Shown: positions 37,726 through 50,939, counted from the first letter of the stretch. The stretch is 64,000 nucleotides of DNA from Gordionus sp. m RMFG-2023 (GCF_954871325.1 NC_088776.1:55965301-56029300), one strand, 5' to 3'. Translations and numbers: made by a program. The notes: generated by a model not told the origin, from the sequence alone.

Positions 37726-40700
37726 ATGTCGAATATAAACATAAAATATGGTTTACCTCGTAATCAAGACTCTTCTTATGAAGATAAATTAAAACTTATT
37801 AAAGGTATAATAGTATCTCCTGGCGAATTAATATCCGAAGGGGCTGGATATATGAGGTTTATTAACAAACAAGATTTGTATATTAATTTTATTCTAGAGG
37901 GCATGGCACATATATGAGTCAAAATGATACTCTTTATTCATCTGTATTAGGTGAAGTTAATACTGTTAACAAACTTTTACAGGCACAACATAACAGTTCT
38001 AAGTTTAAATTTTTTTGATAATTTTAACATTAAATATAATAAAGATATTTTGGTAATGTGGGTGATCTGATAATTGGAAGAGTCACAGAAGTTGGCATAA
38101 AAAGATGGAGATTACACACGAATACTAAGAGAGACTCTTACCTTTTGCTATCTTCTATGAACCTACCTGGAGGAGAATTGGTAAATTTATAATCATTAAA
38201 TTTATTATCATTTTTTTTTTAAAAAAGAGACGAAGATCATTGGAAGATGAAATTCACATGAGGGATGTTTTACAAGAAGGAGATTTAATAACAGTTAGGA
38301 TACATTTATTTATCATCACAATAAAACACTTTTTTTTCTTTAGTATTTAAAATTATAATAGAGTTTAGCATGGGAAAAGTAAAATAATTTTAAGGTCAGG
38401 CCTGACAACTTAAGGATAATATTTTTACAAATTATTTTGCTATTTTTAAAGCTCCAAAATGAAATACCATTTCAAAGATTTCCATGTGTTAGCTGGGACT
38501 TTCCTACACTGACCTCTAATTTATATAATAAATTTTTATATTTAAATAATAAGTTTTTTCAATCAAATGTAAGTTTTATTCAGTTTAAAAATTTGATTAA
38601 TTTATTCAATTTTTTATTTATTTTTTAATCTATAAAGGCAGAGGTACAAATTGTTCATAAAGATGGCTCCCTTTCATTGCAAACCAGAAATTTAAACTAT
38701 GGAAAAGTAAATTATATATTTTCTTTCGTATTTATTTATTGTTTTTCTATTATTCTATCATATTTATTTTCATTTTCATTTCTAACAAGCATACAACAAT
38801 GTCACATTTCCCTCTTATTTATGTTCAACCAACTGTATGGTCTGTATCTTTTTGAAAAAAATTTTCAAATCCAATAAAAATGATCTCATTGGGTTTCTAA
38901 AACTAACTGCATGCAGCATGCCATTTTTTGAAAATTAGGTTGTTCAGTGGAGTATAAACCCAATCATTGACCAAACGTAAAAATATTTGAAATATGGTAT
39001 CCAAAACTTTCATTTTGTTTAACAAATTTATATGTTGTTATCAAGTTTTTCTTCTTTTGAGCTTTTTTTTTACTGAAAACATATTATTCAATATTGCAAA
39101 TCCAAATATTTCACAACTTTAATGAGGGAAATATGATAAAGTGATAAATTAACATAATGTACATAATAATATTTTAAAATTTAGACTATTTTTAGTTAAT
39201 TTTGTGATTTTTTTAAATCAATTTAAACAGTAATTTTATGTTTTGGATATGGTCTGAATAATATATTTTTTTAAAGTATTAGTACATCTTAACTTGTCTT
39301 ATTTTCTTTTAGAATTTTAAATAGCTGTCTGAAAAGAATATGATTTTTAGAGTAAGTTATCACCATCTGATCAAAATTTTTATTAATAATATTAAAAAGC
39401 ATGTTCTAGCTACCATTATTAATAGAATGTTTGACACTTAATTTATTATTCCATCTATTCACTATACCCATCATTTAAAAATATAGTTTGAAAGGATCTT
39501 AATATATTCTATTAATGAAACCGATATTTTATCAACTCAATATGTAAAATATATTTCTTTTCAATAGTTAGATGACGAAGGTTTATTCATATCCGTTCCT
39601 CCCTACTTGATTAAAAGGTCCAGAAATCATTTCCTGAAGTTGCCTATCGGCCTCAATCTTTGTCTTGGAAACAATGGTTTCATATGGATCTCCATTTCAC
39701 CTGAGGGAAAGATCAATAACAAAGATAATGGTAATGAGTGTGAAGAAGATGGCAGCACAGATAAGAATGTGAGAAGGATATAAATTTAAAACATAAAGCG
39801 TAATCGTAATACATGGTGGTATAAGATTGTTGTATTTGTATCTTTATATTTTTAAAAAAAAACAATAGACCCAATAGGGAATTTTTTGAATGAAATATTT
39901 AATTGAACATAAAAAAGTGCAAATATTTAACCAAATTAAAACGGTATGGCATAGGTTCTTTACCAGAAATTGGGATTATTTTGTATATCCCTTTAAAATA
40001 ATATTGATTAAGCATTGCCCTCTCAAACATTTATTAATATTATTTCGGAGATGCGCCGATTATATCGGCTGATACTTTTAATTTTATCAAACACTAAAAG
40101 TAATGATTAACCTTTATATATTGAAAGAAAAAAAAATAGTTGTCCTACAATAAGTCATGGGAAGGGCTTACTTTAATCGTAAGATTTTGATCTTATTTTG
40201 GTTCATTTTCGGTCAAAATGAACGATATCATTATTCATATGAATTTATGTGCAAGTAATTATTCGATTTTATGTATTTATTTAATATACCGGATAATTCC
40301 AAGTAATTTTCTTAAACAATTAAGCTTATAATTCACAGCTATATAAAAATCCAATCTGAATAAAGGACGAATTTACGGTCAAATGACTTTCACGGTCACA
40401 ATTAGTCAAATCAGTCATGAATTGATAATTATATAAATTCATTACAAATTTCAAAACAGATAGGAAAATGTTATTATCCTTTTTTTTTCTTTTTTAAATT
40501 TTGTTACTGAATTTTTTTTTTTTTAACGTTCTAAGTTTTATTATAATAATTAACGATTTATAAGTACAAAATACAAACATAGATAACAATATATAAATAT
40601 AAAATAAAATAAAACATTATTTTATAAAAACGGAGGTGGGACTACAAGTTCCCAAAAAACATGAATAGTTATATTTTAAAATAGTTTGTAGGTTTTGTTT

Positions 40701-43700
40701 TAAAAAATAGTATTCTTTTGGTTCTGATGTAAGGGCTCTTATCTTATCGCCTATATTTTTGAAGAATTTTAAAGTTCCGCTTGGCATATGTCCAAGGGAA
40801 GAGATAACTATCTCTGTAAATATATAATTTGTGAATTTGGAATATTTCATTGTTTTTTTTTCTTGGCTATATCAACCGGATTAGAATTTAAATTTTTTGG
40901 GAAAGAAGATACGCATGTGTAGTCCCAAATTAAGGATTTCCCTTAAGACCAAGGCACGGAAGTTAAGCCATCTGGTCTTAAGCCATCATCTAATAATAAA
41001 TTTGTAGGCTCCAGTATGTTTGGTATTCGGGCCCTGGTAAGAGAACGGCTAATAGCTAAATTAATTGCTGCATGCCTTGCATGCCTGCCTTGACTATATA
41101 TACAATTTAGATCATGTCTCCCTTTGGAGTCAACTAATATTTTACATTTGATGCATGTATGCGGTTGAACAATGTTATATCCAAGTCGAGAGGTTACCTA
41201 GGTTACGACTTGGTAATGCTTCCAACCACCACTAGTACAGTCAGCATTCTGTAATAGTTGAATAGACTTTAAAGAGGGGTTTGTGAGAATATTTTATAAA
41301 ATCTTTAATTAAAGGTTCGAAAATAGATTGGTGTGTTAAGATTGTGGATAAAACAGCTTCAGGTGGAGCTAAAGATATCCAAGCTGTCAAGGCTGAGTTT
41401 AAAAGGTCTTTAGGAGAGATAAAAGAAGATATCATGGCGTTATTCATCAAACGCGAAGCCAAAAATGAGGAAAGAGATATAAAATCTAAACCACCCATTT
41501 TCGAGGGTATTTGTGATAAACCCCAATTAAAATCTTCCAATTTAATATTTAAAATATTTTCTAATAAACTTCTAAAAAATTCATGAACACGATTAATAAT
41601 TTAATTATTTTAAAAAAAGGAAGAAGTTCTAAAAATATATAAAATCTTTGATAAAAATAAATATTTTTTTAAAAGAAAAAAGCTCTGGTGTGAAGGAATT
41701 TCTTTTAAAATATTTTCAAGTCCTAATAAACCTTCGAAAAATTTTTCCATGAACATCTCACAGTTGGAAAAACTGCTTAAAGGTAAACCTAGAAGATTAA
41801 TTTCACTTTTTTTAATGATTTTAAACCCTAGGACTTCGAGAGTATTTGAATTTTAAAAGCATATTTCAGATTTAGCTTTATTTAGAGTAAGGCCTATGTT
41901 TAGAGAATTCTTCTCTATATATTCTATCGCTGCAAGAATATTTTTAGAAGGTCCGCAAATACCATCATCTAGATACCATATGTTTAAATCTAAATTAAAA
42001 AAGGATTTTAGACAATGAACTAGGTTATGTAAACCTAAACTAAAGATCAGAGGGCCCAAAGGGTCTCCTTGTTGAATACCTTCTTCAGATGGAATTGTAT
42101 ATTCCCCGAATTTGGGAGGGGTTCTACAACCATAAGACTGTTCAATAAATCTTGAATAAACTGGAAATATTTCATAAAAAATGTTCAAAAATGCTTTTCT
42201 ATATATATGCTAAGAGAGGAGCTCTATTTCGCACCCCCCTTTAGTACCAAAGCCTAGTTGATATGTTTGGACATTTTTGAAGCATCAGGTTTGATGCGCT
42301 CAACCATTATCTTAGCTAATAGTCTCCAAAAAAGACCCTATTGCAATTGGCCGAACTCCACCATCAGGCTTAGAAAAAGCAATTAATCTTGCGCCAAAAA
42401 GAATATGGTGAACTTGATTAGGTAAATCATTGTTCAATATATTTTCACTAAGTATTACCAATGAATTTACAAATGAATCTTGATAAGGATTTTTAGGGTT
42501 ATTAAAAATTGGAAAATAAGAGGGGCTAAATTATTAAAAGATAAAACTGTTTTAATTAGTTCTTCCTTAACTATTTCGATTAAATTAGATTTTATAGGGA
42601 TGGGAAGAACTTCAGGAAAAGCCTGAGGGTGCAATTCTTTTAATAAAGTCAAAGTATGTCAAATGGAGCCAATTTATCATTAGAATTTAAGAGCTCCACA
42701 TACGTCCCCTTGGTCTATTTTTTTGATATAATTTTGCATTTATGGGCAAAATCAGATGCAGCCCTTACATCAGGAACGTAATTTTCCATTTCTGAGTCAT
42801 ATAAATGGTCTATTTTATATATGTATGCAAAATAGATTTTTATTTTTATCTGTAGGTTTAATTAAGACTTTAAAAGGAAAGGTTAAAAAATTCTCCCAAG
42901 CTTTAAGGGAATTTAAATTTGAATTAACTTCCATAATAAGTGTTGTTAAAAAATTAGAAATTAAAGACCTTGATTTAAGGGGTAGGTGGATTAAGGTTGG
43001 TGGCTTTTCCCACTTTAAAAAATTATCATAAAAATCAGGGGGGTTGTTTCAATTTTGTTGTACAAAATTTCATTTGAAGGGGGTTTACCAGAGTGTATAC
43101 ATGGTTTTGACCTGGGCCCCTGTTTATAAACAATAGTTTGGGTCAAGGTTATATTTCTATGGCAGGCATTACAAATGCTTGACATACCCATTTTAGAAGG
43201 AAAAAAAAGGAGGAGGGGGGAGCGGGTATATATGAATGAATGACTTATTTCTAAAATTCCAAAAATGTTATTTAAAAAAAATAAAAATTATAAAATAAAA
43301 TTAAAAATTTGATTTTTTTGTATCAAGATTCATGAATATTATGGTTTAAATAATTGAGTAATGTTTAAATAAAAATTTATATTTTAAAAAATATAATACA
43401 AACTAACTTAAAATCTATATTTTTTGAAAAATATGTATTCAAATTTGGGGTTTAGATGGTTGTTGAATTTTGGAATGTTTAAAAAAATTTTTTAAATAAA
43501 TATAATGATCAAGTAGATAAATTAACTTAAAACTATATATGATTGAGATAAGTATTCATCATTGATTGAATCAAAGAAATCTTGGTGGTATGTTAGTGTT
43601 GAGCAAGCCACAATAATGTTCTTGTACCAATGATTGTTGTGCGGAATATCTATTTAATACTATATATGATTGAGATAAGTATTTTCATCATTGATTGAAT

Positions 43701-44703
43701 CAAAAAAATCTTGGTGGTAAATTAGTGTTGAGCAAGCCACAATAATGTTCTTGTACTAATGATTGTTGTGCAGGAATATCTATTTAAAACTATATATGAT
43801 TGAGATAAGTATTTTCATCATTGATTGAATCAAAGAAATCTTGGTGGTAAGTTAGTGTTGAGCAAGCCACAATAATGTTCTTGTACTAATGATTGTTGTG
43901 CAGGAATGTCTATTTAAAACATGGATCTAAAAAATTATATCTTAGAAATAATAATATCTTGAATCATGGATTAAACTCCTAATTTAGTCAAACCCGTCTT
44001 TTGGCTAACCGAATTTATACCCAAACCCTTTTAAATTTATTATGAAGAATAAACGTACAATAAAATAAATTACAAGTTTCCTCAGTTTTGAAACGGTATT
44101 TTTTTTATAAGCTTACATTAATAAATCAAAATTTTTTATGAAAATAGAGATTAGATTAGATAAAATCTAATTTTTTTAAAAAAAAACGTTTTCTTCAATT
44201 TATAAATAAAATACAACATAAACGATATCAAAATGAAAATTTTTTATATATTAAATATAACATTAAAAAGAACTATAAAAAGTTAGATATCATCCTAGTG
44301 AGGAGTGAATGCTTAGGAAATTGGACCGGCAGATTTCGAAAGAAATCTGCTGACGAAGGTAAATACTTTGTTGGGGCACTTGTAATCTAAGAAAGAAAGA
44401 AAGTTTTAAAAATCATATTTCATAAAAAAAAATTTACTATATTGGCAAAAATTGTATCAATGTATTTTTGATAAGATTTTTCAAGCATATTTCCAAATTT
44501 TACTTTATTTTTTTTTATAACTTAAGGTGATAGATGTGGAGATGTTTGAGAGAATGGTAAGATTAAGGAACGTGATCATAGCCATGTCCAATCACAATAT
44601 TATGCTCTACGAAGAAAGTATAGCTGTCTGCTACGAAACCTCCCAATTTTACAAAGTAAAAAATAATAATTTTTCTGATTTTTTTTTCCTTTTATTTAAC
44701 TAA
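37726..44703 (+). CDS. EXOSC2: exosome complex component RRP4, 7 exons
   Basis: EXOSC2/Rrp4 is an RNA-binding cap subunit of the nuclear and cytoplasmic 3'-5' exosome. Exons are 37726-37856, 37898-38002, 38045-38180, 38228-38293, 38638-38706, 39568-39768 and 44527-44703, all GT-AG and in phase, for 294 aa (human 293). Landmarks are GHGTYM at 45-50, the S1 strand GDLIIGRVTEV at 85-95, NLPGGEL ending exon 3, AEVQ opening exon 5, the KH-type GxNG motif as GNNGFIW at 203-209, and exon 7 with RLRNVIIAMSNHNIMLYE and CYETS. Introns 1-3 are 41, 42 and 47 nt; introns 4-6 are 344, 861 and 4758 nt. The last holds a LINE and a tandem repeat. Exon 6 could also read on to a stop at 39781, but exon 7 restores the family C-terminus. 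The last 15 or so residues (after QFYK) are low-complexity, so a further small exon cannot be excluded. Confidence 0.92.
40600..43200 (-). mobile_element. near full-length decayed LINE in EXOSC2 intron 6
   Basis: A non-LTR retrotransposon copy of about 2.6 kb lies opposite to the host gene. From its 5' end it has a zinc-finger-like ICNACHRNI segment near 43170, a linker, and reverse transcriptase with EGIQQGDPLGPLIFSLGLHN and the catalytic-box form WYLDDG (about 42030-41960; the family shows YLDDG). Next come SQIPSKMGGLDFISLSSFLA (about 41500), RPDGLTSVPW (about 40950), and SSLGHMPSGTLKFF, IGDKIRALTSEPKEY and FLGTCSP (40840-40620). The C-terminal RPD...W region resembles a restriction-like endonuclease of R2-type elements (inference). 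Frames shift several times, so it is dead. The long block at 41853-42188 is still open. Confidence 0.85.
43531..43921. repeat. three-copy tandem repeat, 127-130 bp unit
   Basis: The words CTATATATGATTGAGATAAG start units at about 43533, 43660 and 43790. Each unit runs through TGTTGAGCAAGCCACAATAA to TGATTGTTGTGC and GGAATATCTATTTAA. The second and third units are the closest. It sits inside EXOSC2 intron 6 with no coding frame. Confidence 0.93.
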
Positions 44704-44960
44704 GAATACATTTAATCAAGGTTGTTATTTTTTTAAGAATAAAAAAATCACATTCCAGATACATACTTTTACATGCCCCAACCTTGTTTTTTTTTATAAT
44801 GTATATTTTATATAATCGTAACCATTCGTTAATGTCATCAGAGTTATAAATCTGTGCAATTGTGAGTTTGGCTTGCACGCGAATTCATTTTATACTTACC
44901 AAGCTGAGCAGCTTTTACAAAAATATTTATTATCAGCTAAACTGATCCTGTTAGGAATTT
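44700..44960 (-). other. possible terminal exon(s) of an unknown minus-strand gene
   Basis: The minus strand reads FVKAAQLG at about 44930-44905. It then either continues to a stop (KYKMNSRASQTHNCTDL) or, if a GTAAGT...CAAG segment of only 28 nt is removed, goes on as AKLTIAQIYNSDDINEWLRL. The region is better balanced than its surroundings. It would be convergent with EXOSC2, overlapping at the 3' end. I do not recognise the product and found no upstream exon; it may be chance or a pseudo-exon. Confidence 0.25.
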
Positions 44961-44985
44961 CATTTAAAAAAAAAAAAATTAAGCT

Positions 44986-46826
44986 CAAGCGGGGGTGATG
45001 GCTTGATCTGAACGTAGGAATTAATAGGATGGCTTGATTTGAACGTAGGAATTAATAAGAGGGTTGTAATAATGATATGTTTAAAGAATTTATAAAGAAT
45101 AATTCAAATGGATATAATTATTTATTACAAATGGATATAATTTATCTGTTATGTTATTTACATAAAAATAACTCTTTTTATATATCGTAATTCAATCGTT
45201 TCCAATCACGTTATACAATTAACAACATTTAATATATTATTACAATCTAAATATATCTTTTTTTCGCCTTAAGTTAAACATTTGTCAAAAAGTAATATTA
45301 AACGTAAATGTAATTGAATCAACACCTATTTAAGTTGTATCATTACAACATGCACCACTTCCAAAAAAAAAACATATATATAAAAAAATAAGTATTGACA
45401 ATACAATTGGTAATACGAAATAATTTTGAGAGAATATCAAAAAAAAAATTTGGGGGAAAAAAAACACTCGCTTGACATTCGGGAGGTAATTTAAATGCAC
45501 CCTTATAATATTATATGGGTCAGAGGATTACTATGCAACAAATAAATTAAATTTTTGAAGGGGGGTTTTTTGAAAACATGTATTGTTATAAAATTTGTTT
45601 CAATAATATTGGGTCAGAGGATTAATATGCAACAAATAAATTAAATTTGTGAAGGGGGATTTGAAATCAAGTATTGTTATAAAATTTGTTTCAATAATAT
45701 TGTGTCAGAGGATTAATATGCAACAATTACATTACATTTTTGAAAAGGGGGGGGGGGCAAGTATTGTTATAAAATTTGTTATTCAATAATATTCTATGGG
45801 TCAGAGGATTAATATGCAACAAATAATTAAAATTGTGAGGGTATGAAAACATGTATTGTTATCATATTTGTTTCATTATCTAAAAAAATTTAAACAATAA
45901 TTACATATCGATCGGAAAAGGGCTATAAAAATACTGATAATTTAGTGAATAATTGAAAATCCAATTACAAACTTCTAATTTGATCTATGTGGACAACAAC
46001 TATTTTATTATCTATCTGAATCTCCCATATGACATTCCTAATTCTCCCACTGACAATCCCTACACGCCACTCTTGATTGTTGTCCACCTTTACAAACACA
46101 GAGTTGCCTAAAGTTAACTCTCTAAAATTTATTCTTTTCAATTTATGTTTATAATCAGAGTCATTGTCTTTTAAAAACTCCACTTCCATCTCAAATTTCT
46201 TCCAAATAATATAAAAGCAAGGGATGATTTAGTTACCGAATGTGTGGTATTACGATAATTTAATAAAACACTAATAATTTATCATCCCAGCCACCTAATT
46301 TATAAATCAAATTTTTTGCAGATCGTATCGCTCTTTCAGCCATACCATTTGAAGAAGGATGGTATGCAGGAGTACAAATATGTGTTATACCTTTTTTTCC
46401 CCTAATTTTTTTTTTGATACTTTATCATATTATTTTGTATTACCAATTGTATTGTCAATACTTATTTTATATATATATATATTTTTTGGAAGTGGTGCAT
46501 GTTGTAATGATACAACTTAAAGTGGTGTTTATTCAATTACATTTACGTTTAATAATACTTTTTGACAAATGTTTCACTAAAGGCGAAAAGAAGATACGAT
46601 TGTAATAATATATTAAATGTTAATTGTATAACGTGATTGGAAATAATTGATTTACGATATATAAAAAGAGTTATTTTTATGTAAATATAATAACAGATAA
46701 ATTATATCCATTTGAATTATTCTTTATAAATTCTTTAAACATATTATTACAACCATCTTATTAATTCCTTCAAATCAAGCCATCCTATTAATTCCTACGT
46801 TCAGATCAAGCCATCACCCCCGCTTG
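44986..46826. mobile_element. long inverted-repeat element with fossil retroviral-type integrase fragment
   Basis: Inverted arms of roughly 400-450 bp (about 44986-45435 and 46425-46826) begin CAAGCGGGGGTGATGGCTTG and match closely when one is reversed. Between them lie a tandem repeat and, on the minus strand at about 45965-46400, the end of the catalytic core and the C-terminal domain of an integrase of the Ty3/Gypsy type. Such integrases also occur in Ginger and Polinton DNA elements, which have terminal inverted repeats, so the family is left open. Only a fragment of the gene is present and it is broken. No target duplication was found. The near match of the arms suggests moderate age. 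Confidence 0.65.
45510..45880. repeat. four-copy tandem repeat, 91-96 bp unit
   Basis: GTCAGAGGATTAATATGCAAC marks units at about 45519, 45613, 45704 and 45800, each continuing to TATTGTTATAAAATTTGTTT. Units differ at a G-run (up to ten G near 45749) and by small indels. The array lies between the arms of the inverted-repeat element. Confidence 0.9.
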
Positions 46827-47430
46827 TCCAATAAATGCTTTGATTTTTTTTTCATTTTTGACCGGCCAGACCTTAGGGTCATGTTGATATAGAAATCTTA
46901 TTCTTTTAACTGTTTATCAACATATTTTAAATACTATAAAATATAATTTAAGAGCATATATTTAATAAGAAACAGAAACCCTGGGGAGTTTTCATTATTT
47001 TTGTATTGAAATAATTGTATCATACACTCATTCTTCCCTTCATTTATATTTTTTGAGTTACAAACGTTGGAGAAGATTGGTAGGATTCAAATCTTAAATT
47101 TGATGTTACCTTTCCTGGTTTTATTAAACGGCTCGATTTCGCTCATTTAAAGTAGAAGATTTAAGACAAAAAAAATAATAATACGTAAGCATCGAGATTT
47201 CGCTATCAGATATGAGTAAAATCTCCAGACTTGCTTAATATTTTTTTTGGGGGGTTAAACGTTTTTAATAAAATCGAACTGTTCAATAAACGCTAATCTT
47301 TTTAACAAACATTGTAGAAAAAATTTTAATGACAAACAAAGGATAAATTAATCCATTTAATTGGATCAAATTTATATTATTATTAATAAAGTCCAAAGGC
47401 TTGAACCCTATCCTTCCAAACATTAATTTT
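46827..47430. other. intergenic DNA with a degraded MITE
   Basis: About 47105-47310 is an eroded palindromic MITE (ATTAAACGGCTCGATTTCG left arm, GTTTTTAATAAAATCGAAC right arm). No gene was seen. Confidence 0.5.
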
Positions 47431-47690
47431 CAGAGTTGTTAAAGATACTTTTTAAATGTATCTAGTTACAGATACATTGCCTGTAATAGATCTAGATACA
47501 GATACAGCATTTGAAAACGTATCTAGATACAGTGGTAATTTTATAAATATATCTACATGCAGAGACAATTTTATAAATGTATCTAGATGCAGAGACAATT
47601 TTATAAATGTATCTAGATGCAGAGACAATTTTATAAATGTATCTAGTGACAGATCCAATTTTACCATGTTTATATATTGATCTAATGGTT
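47431..47690. mobile_element. hAT terminus followed by a 30-bp minisatellite
   Basis: CAGAGTTGTTAAAGATACTTT at 47431 is the same terminus as the hAT element at 61363. Behind it, a unit of about 30 bp (ATCTAGATGCAGAGACAATT then TTATAAATGT) is repeated about four times between about 47520 and 47660. The repeats keep frames open on both strands, so the small ORFs here are not genes. No opposite terminus was found. Confidence 0.65.
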
Positions 47691-48539
47691 GTTCCCGAAC
47701 ATAAACTCTTATTATGAGAGCACAAAATATATAAACAAGATAATAATAAACGAGTCATTTCCCCTATTTTTATCATCCTTTCGAACTATTTCTCCATTAA
47801 AACGAATATTTATTTTAAAACAAATTTTTACATTATACTTATAATTTATTCATTAAAGTCAGGGGAGTAATTATAAAATTATTTTAAAAAATTATGAATT
47901 AATTTATTTGCATAAAATAATTTTATGCATCAACACTATTGTTTTTTATAATTAATGGGGGTCATGGCTGGCTAAGCAGGGATTTCGATATTTCTTTATA
48001 GTGCGAACAAATTGAGGGTTTGCAGTACGTTTTAATCTACATAATAAAAATATCATTCTGAACTGATATCTATAGATTTAAATAGGGGAAAAAAGCATTT
48101 AATGAATGAATTATGTTTATTTTATATTTATTTTTCTTCGATAATGTTATCTAAAATAGATTATTTTTAATAAATATTGTATATCAAAATCACAAATATA
48201 ATTAATAAAGAAATGTAAATTCATAAGTTTTATTTTACGTAAATTCTAAACATATATAAATTTCAATATTTTCTTAAAATATTTAGAATATTTTTTCAAT
48301 TAAAATGTTAATTTAAAAAGAGAGCTAAGAAGGAAAAGGAATGTTTCGAAGAAACACTCGTAGTTCCCTTTTAGGATTCCAAATTATTTTGTTTGAGGAA
48401 TAGGGACTCGTTTTTAACCCATGTCCTTAGTGAAATTTTTCTACCCAATTGATTTAAAAATTTTAAGGATTGGGGACCAGGGTTTCCCAAAACACTAAAA
48501 ATTAGAGGAATAAAAATAAAAGAATTTAGAAAGAAACTG
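47691..48539. other. A+T-rich intergenic DNA, no gene
   Basis: Nothing recognisable on either strand. Confidence 0.55.
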
Positions 48540-50340
48540 TATTTATTGCATTTTTTTTTATTTCTTGGAGTTCCAAGGGGTCCGAGTTTCTATTAGCCAA
48601 GAATGAGTTAACACATGAGACATCGACGAGTTTTATGCCACCGAGCCAAGATGTTAAAGACATGCCGTCGGGACGCTTACCATCTTTAGGAGACCTAAGG
48701 GTTCCAAACTATTGGAGGACCGGTTTAAATCAAAGATTTGTCATTCAACCTACTTAGATTGTCATGTCGCAAAAAAGCCACTGACTTTAAAGCAAGAGAA
48801 ATAATGTCTAGAAAAAATGGATCAACTTGCTTATTGCAAGCCGCACAGATGTCAACAGATGGGATAATTCTATCCTATGTCCAATAGCAATTTAAAACTC
48901 ATCGTTTGTGAGTAACATCTTTTTACCGCTCGAGATCGCATCTAGTCATTGGCCGTTAGAATTTTATTTTGCTTGTCTGAGTAGTTGAAGGTTAGTTAGA
49001 TCGGGACAAAAAGTTTTTCAAATGCACATTGAAGCATGGGAACTTGAAAGCTCTTTAAATGACTTGACACTATCCTTGGAGAACTAGTAAGCCAAGATTG
49101 TTTGACCGAAGTAAGGGGGATCGTTCAACTCGATAAGCGAGGAAATAGAGTCGTTAAAGGATATCCGCGAAGAAAGGAAACAAGCAATTGAAATTAAAAT
49201 GGAAGATGAAAATTCCCTGGTTAGTAGGCATAGAGGCAAATGACCAATTAAAATGGGAAAACTTTAAGACTAGTAGGGATTCGACAAAATGTTTAAATTT
49301 TAATTCGAAGGACTTAAGGAGGGAATTATATTGGAAAGCAGGGGAAGATTTAAAGATGGTAATTTAGGTACGAAAAAACATTTTTTGGTGAGGTAAAAAT
49401 ACTGATGCTTGGGAAGATGAGTAAAATTCTTAAGCGAATTAAAAAAAAGATGGAATTAAATAGCCAAAAAAATTTTGACATAAGGAAGTTAAAGAGCTAA
49501 TAGGAAAACCTATCAGTCAGAGTTCCTCATATGGAATGATAAAATCTGGGGGAGAGGTATTTAAAGGAAGATACATTTTTTTCTATTTAAGGAAAGACCA
49601 ATTTTGAAGCATCCATTTCAATGAATTCGACGGCCGACAAAACATTGGGTAAAGATGCGCCAAAAGAGCCATCTTCGAAAATTAAGGTCTAATTTGATAT
49701 CGGACTTTAAATTTTTGATCAAATTATGTATACCTATGGTGAAGAGCAAGGGACCTAGATCACCCTGCTGAACCCCTCTTCAGAGGATATGGAAAAGTGT
49801 AACGAGGCATAGCAGGATTTAAGGAAATTCTAATATTTGGGGAAATAATGTAGGAGGATAGAAATGATTTCCTGTGCTATGTAAGAAGGCCTTTCTGAAG
49901 TCTAACTTGCACAAAACCTTCGCCTGTTTACTAACTAGCTACATGTGAGGCCACTTCGCACCCACTTCTAACTCCAAAATGTTAGGGGAATAAGAGGGAA
50001 CTGCCTTTGTGACTATCCTATGGCTATGGGTCTAATACCACCAAAGAAACAAGACGTGTACCAAAAAGAATAGGGCGTTTACAAATAGGAACTACGCGTA
50101 TAAGGTATTACAAAGTTGGGTTAATGATTTTAATAAAGGGTCAATAAAGCCACTATCAAAGCACTGGATGAAATCAACAAAAAAAACCAGGTCTGAACCC
50201 ATCTAAACTACCTGTCCCTTTTTTAGAGGATTACAGGTAAAGAGAATGAGAGAAGAGCCATGCTTGAATGTTAAAAGCAGACGCCAAGGATTTTTTTCGA
50301 GAAGTTGTTGAAAAATAGAAATTTGTAATCAACATTAACT
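48540..50340 (-). mobile_element. long decayed LINE copy
   Basis: This stretch is much richer in G+C than its surroundings. On the minus strand it contains the reverse-transcriptase word GVQQGDLGPLLFT (about 49780-49740) and a continuation into IGIHNLI. Toward 48560 come remnants of the C-terminal region (GGTAAGCGTCCCGACGGCATG codes the KRPDGM-like motif near 48680). The frame is broken often. It is a different subfamily from the 40.6-43.2-kb copy and is older or more eroded. Confidence 0.7.
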
Positions 50341-50939
50341 TCCAGGGTACCTTCCATTTCATTATTATCATAATTGTCTGATTCACTTACATCGATTTGG
50401 ATCATTTTAAATAATTTACACCAGATGATATAGGTTTATAATACAAATTTCAAAATCAAATTATATTTAATTATGATGTATTTAAATTTTCATGTTTATA
50501 ATTACATTCATTATATTTTTAAACTAATTACTTACTTTCAAAAAAAAGGAGCGCGCTAAAAAAAAAATAATTGGGAAAAAGGCAAAGTGCTATTAACTAT
50601 AGCTACCAGTGCACTACTTGTAGCGAGCTATTTTAACAACTCTGTTGGAACCATTATAATTTTTTGCCCTTGAACCGTAACCGATACAGATAATGTTAAA
50701 GTCCGATTAATTTTGGACGAATGTTTTTTTGAGCTTTAATATCAAAATTATAATATATTTTTTTTTAGTCCAAAACATTGATAGATCCAGAAATTTCGAT
50801 AAAATTTATATCTGCTGCTAGAAGGAAAACACAACTATGAAAAAATTTCATATTTGATCTTTTTTTTTTGATATGTATGAACTTGCAAGGAAATTAATAA
50901 AAAAAAAATTGTAATTGTGTATATTGTTGATTATATTTT

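Noticed and set aside
39769-39783. EXOSC2 ending in exon 6
   Set aside because: It would drop the conserved C-terminal helix that is found in phase at 44527-44703; kept only as a possible alternative isoform.
47456-47776. Overlapping frames with repeated peptide units
   Set aside because: They are open on both strands because a 30-bp minisatellite has no stops; this is repeat structure, not coding sequence.
50520-50643. Possible hAT end (GCGCGCTAAA...TTTTAACAACTCTG)
   Set aside because: The terminal word is right, but no opposite end or matching octamer was found, so it is not listed as an element.
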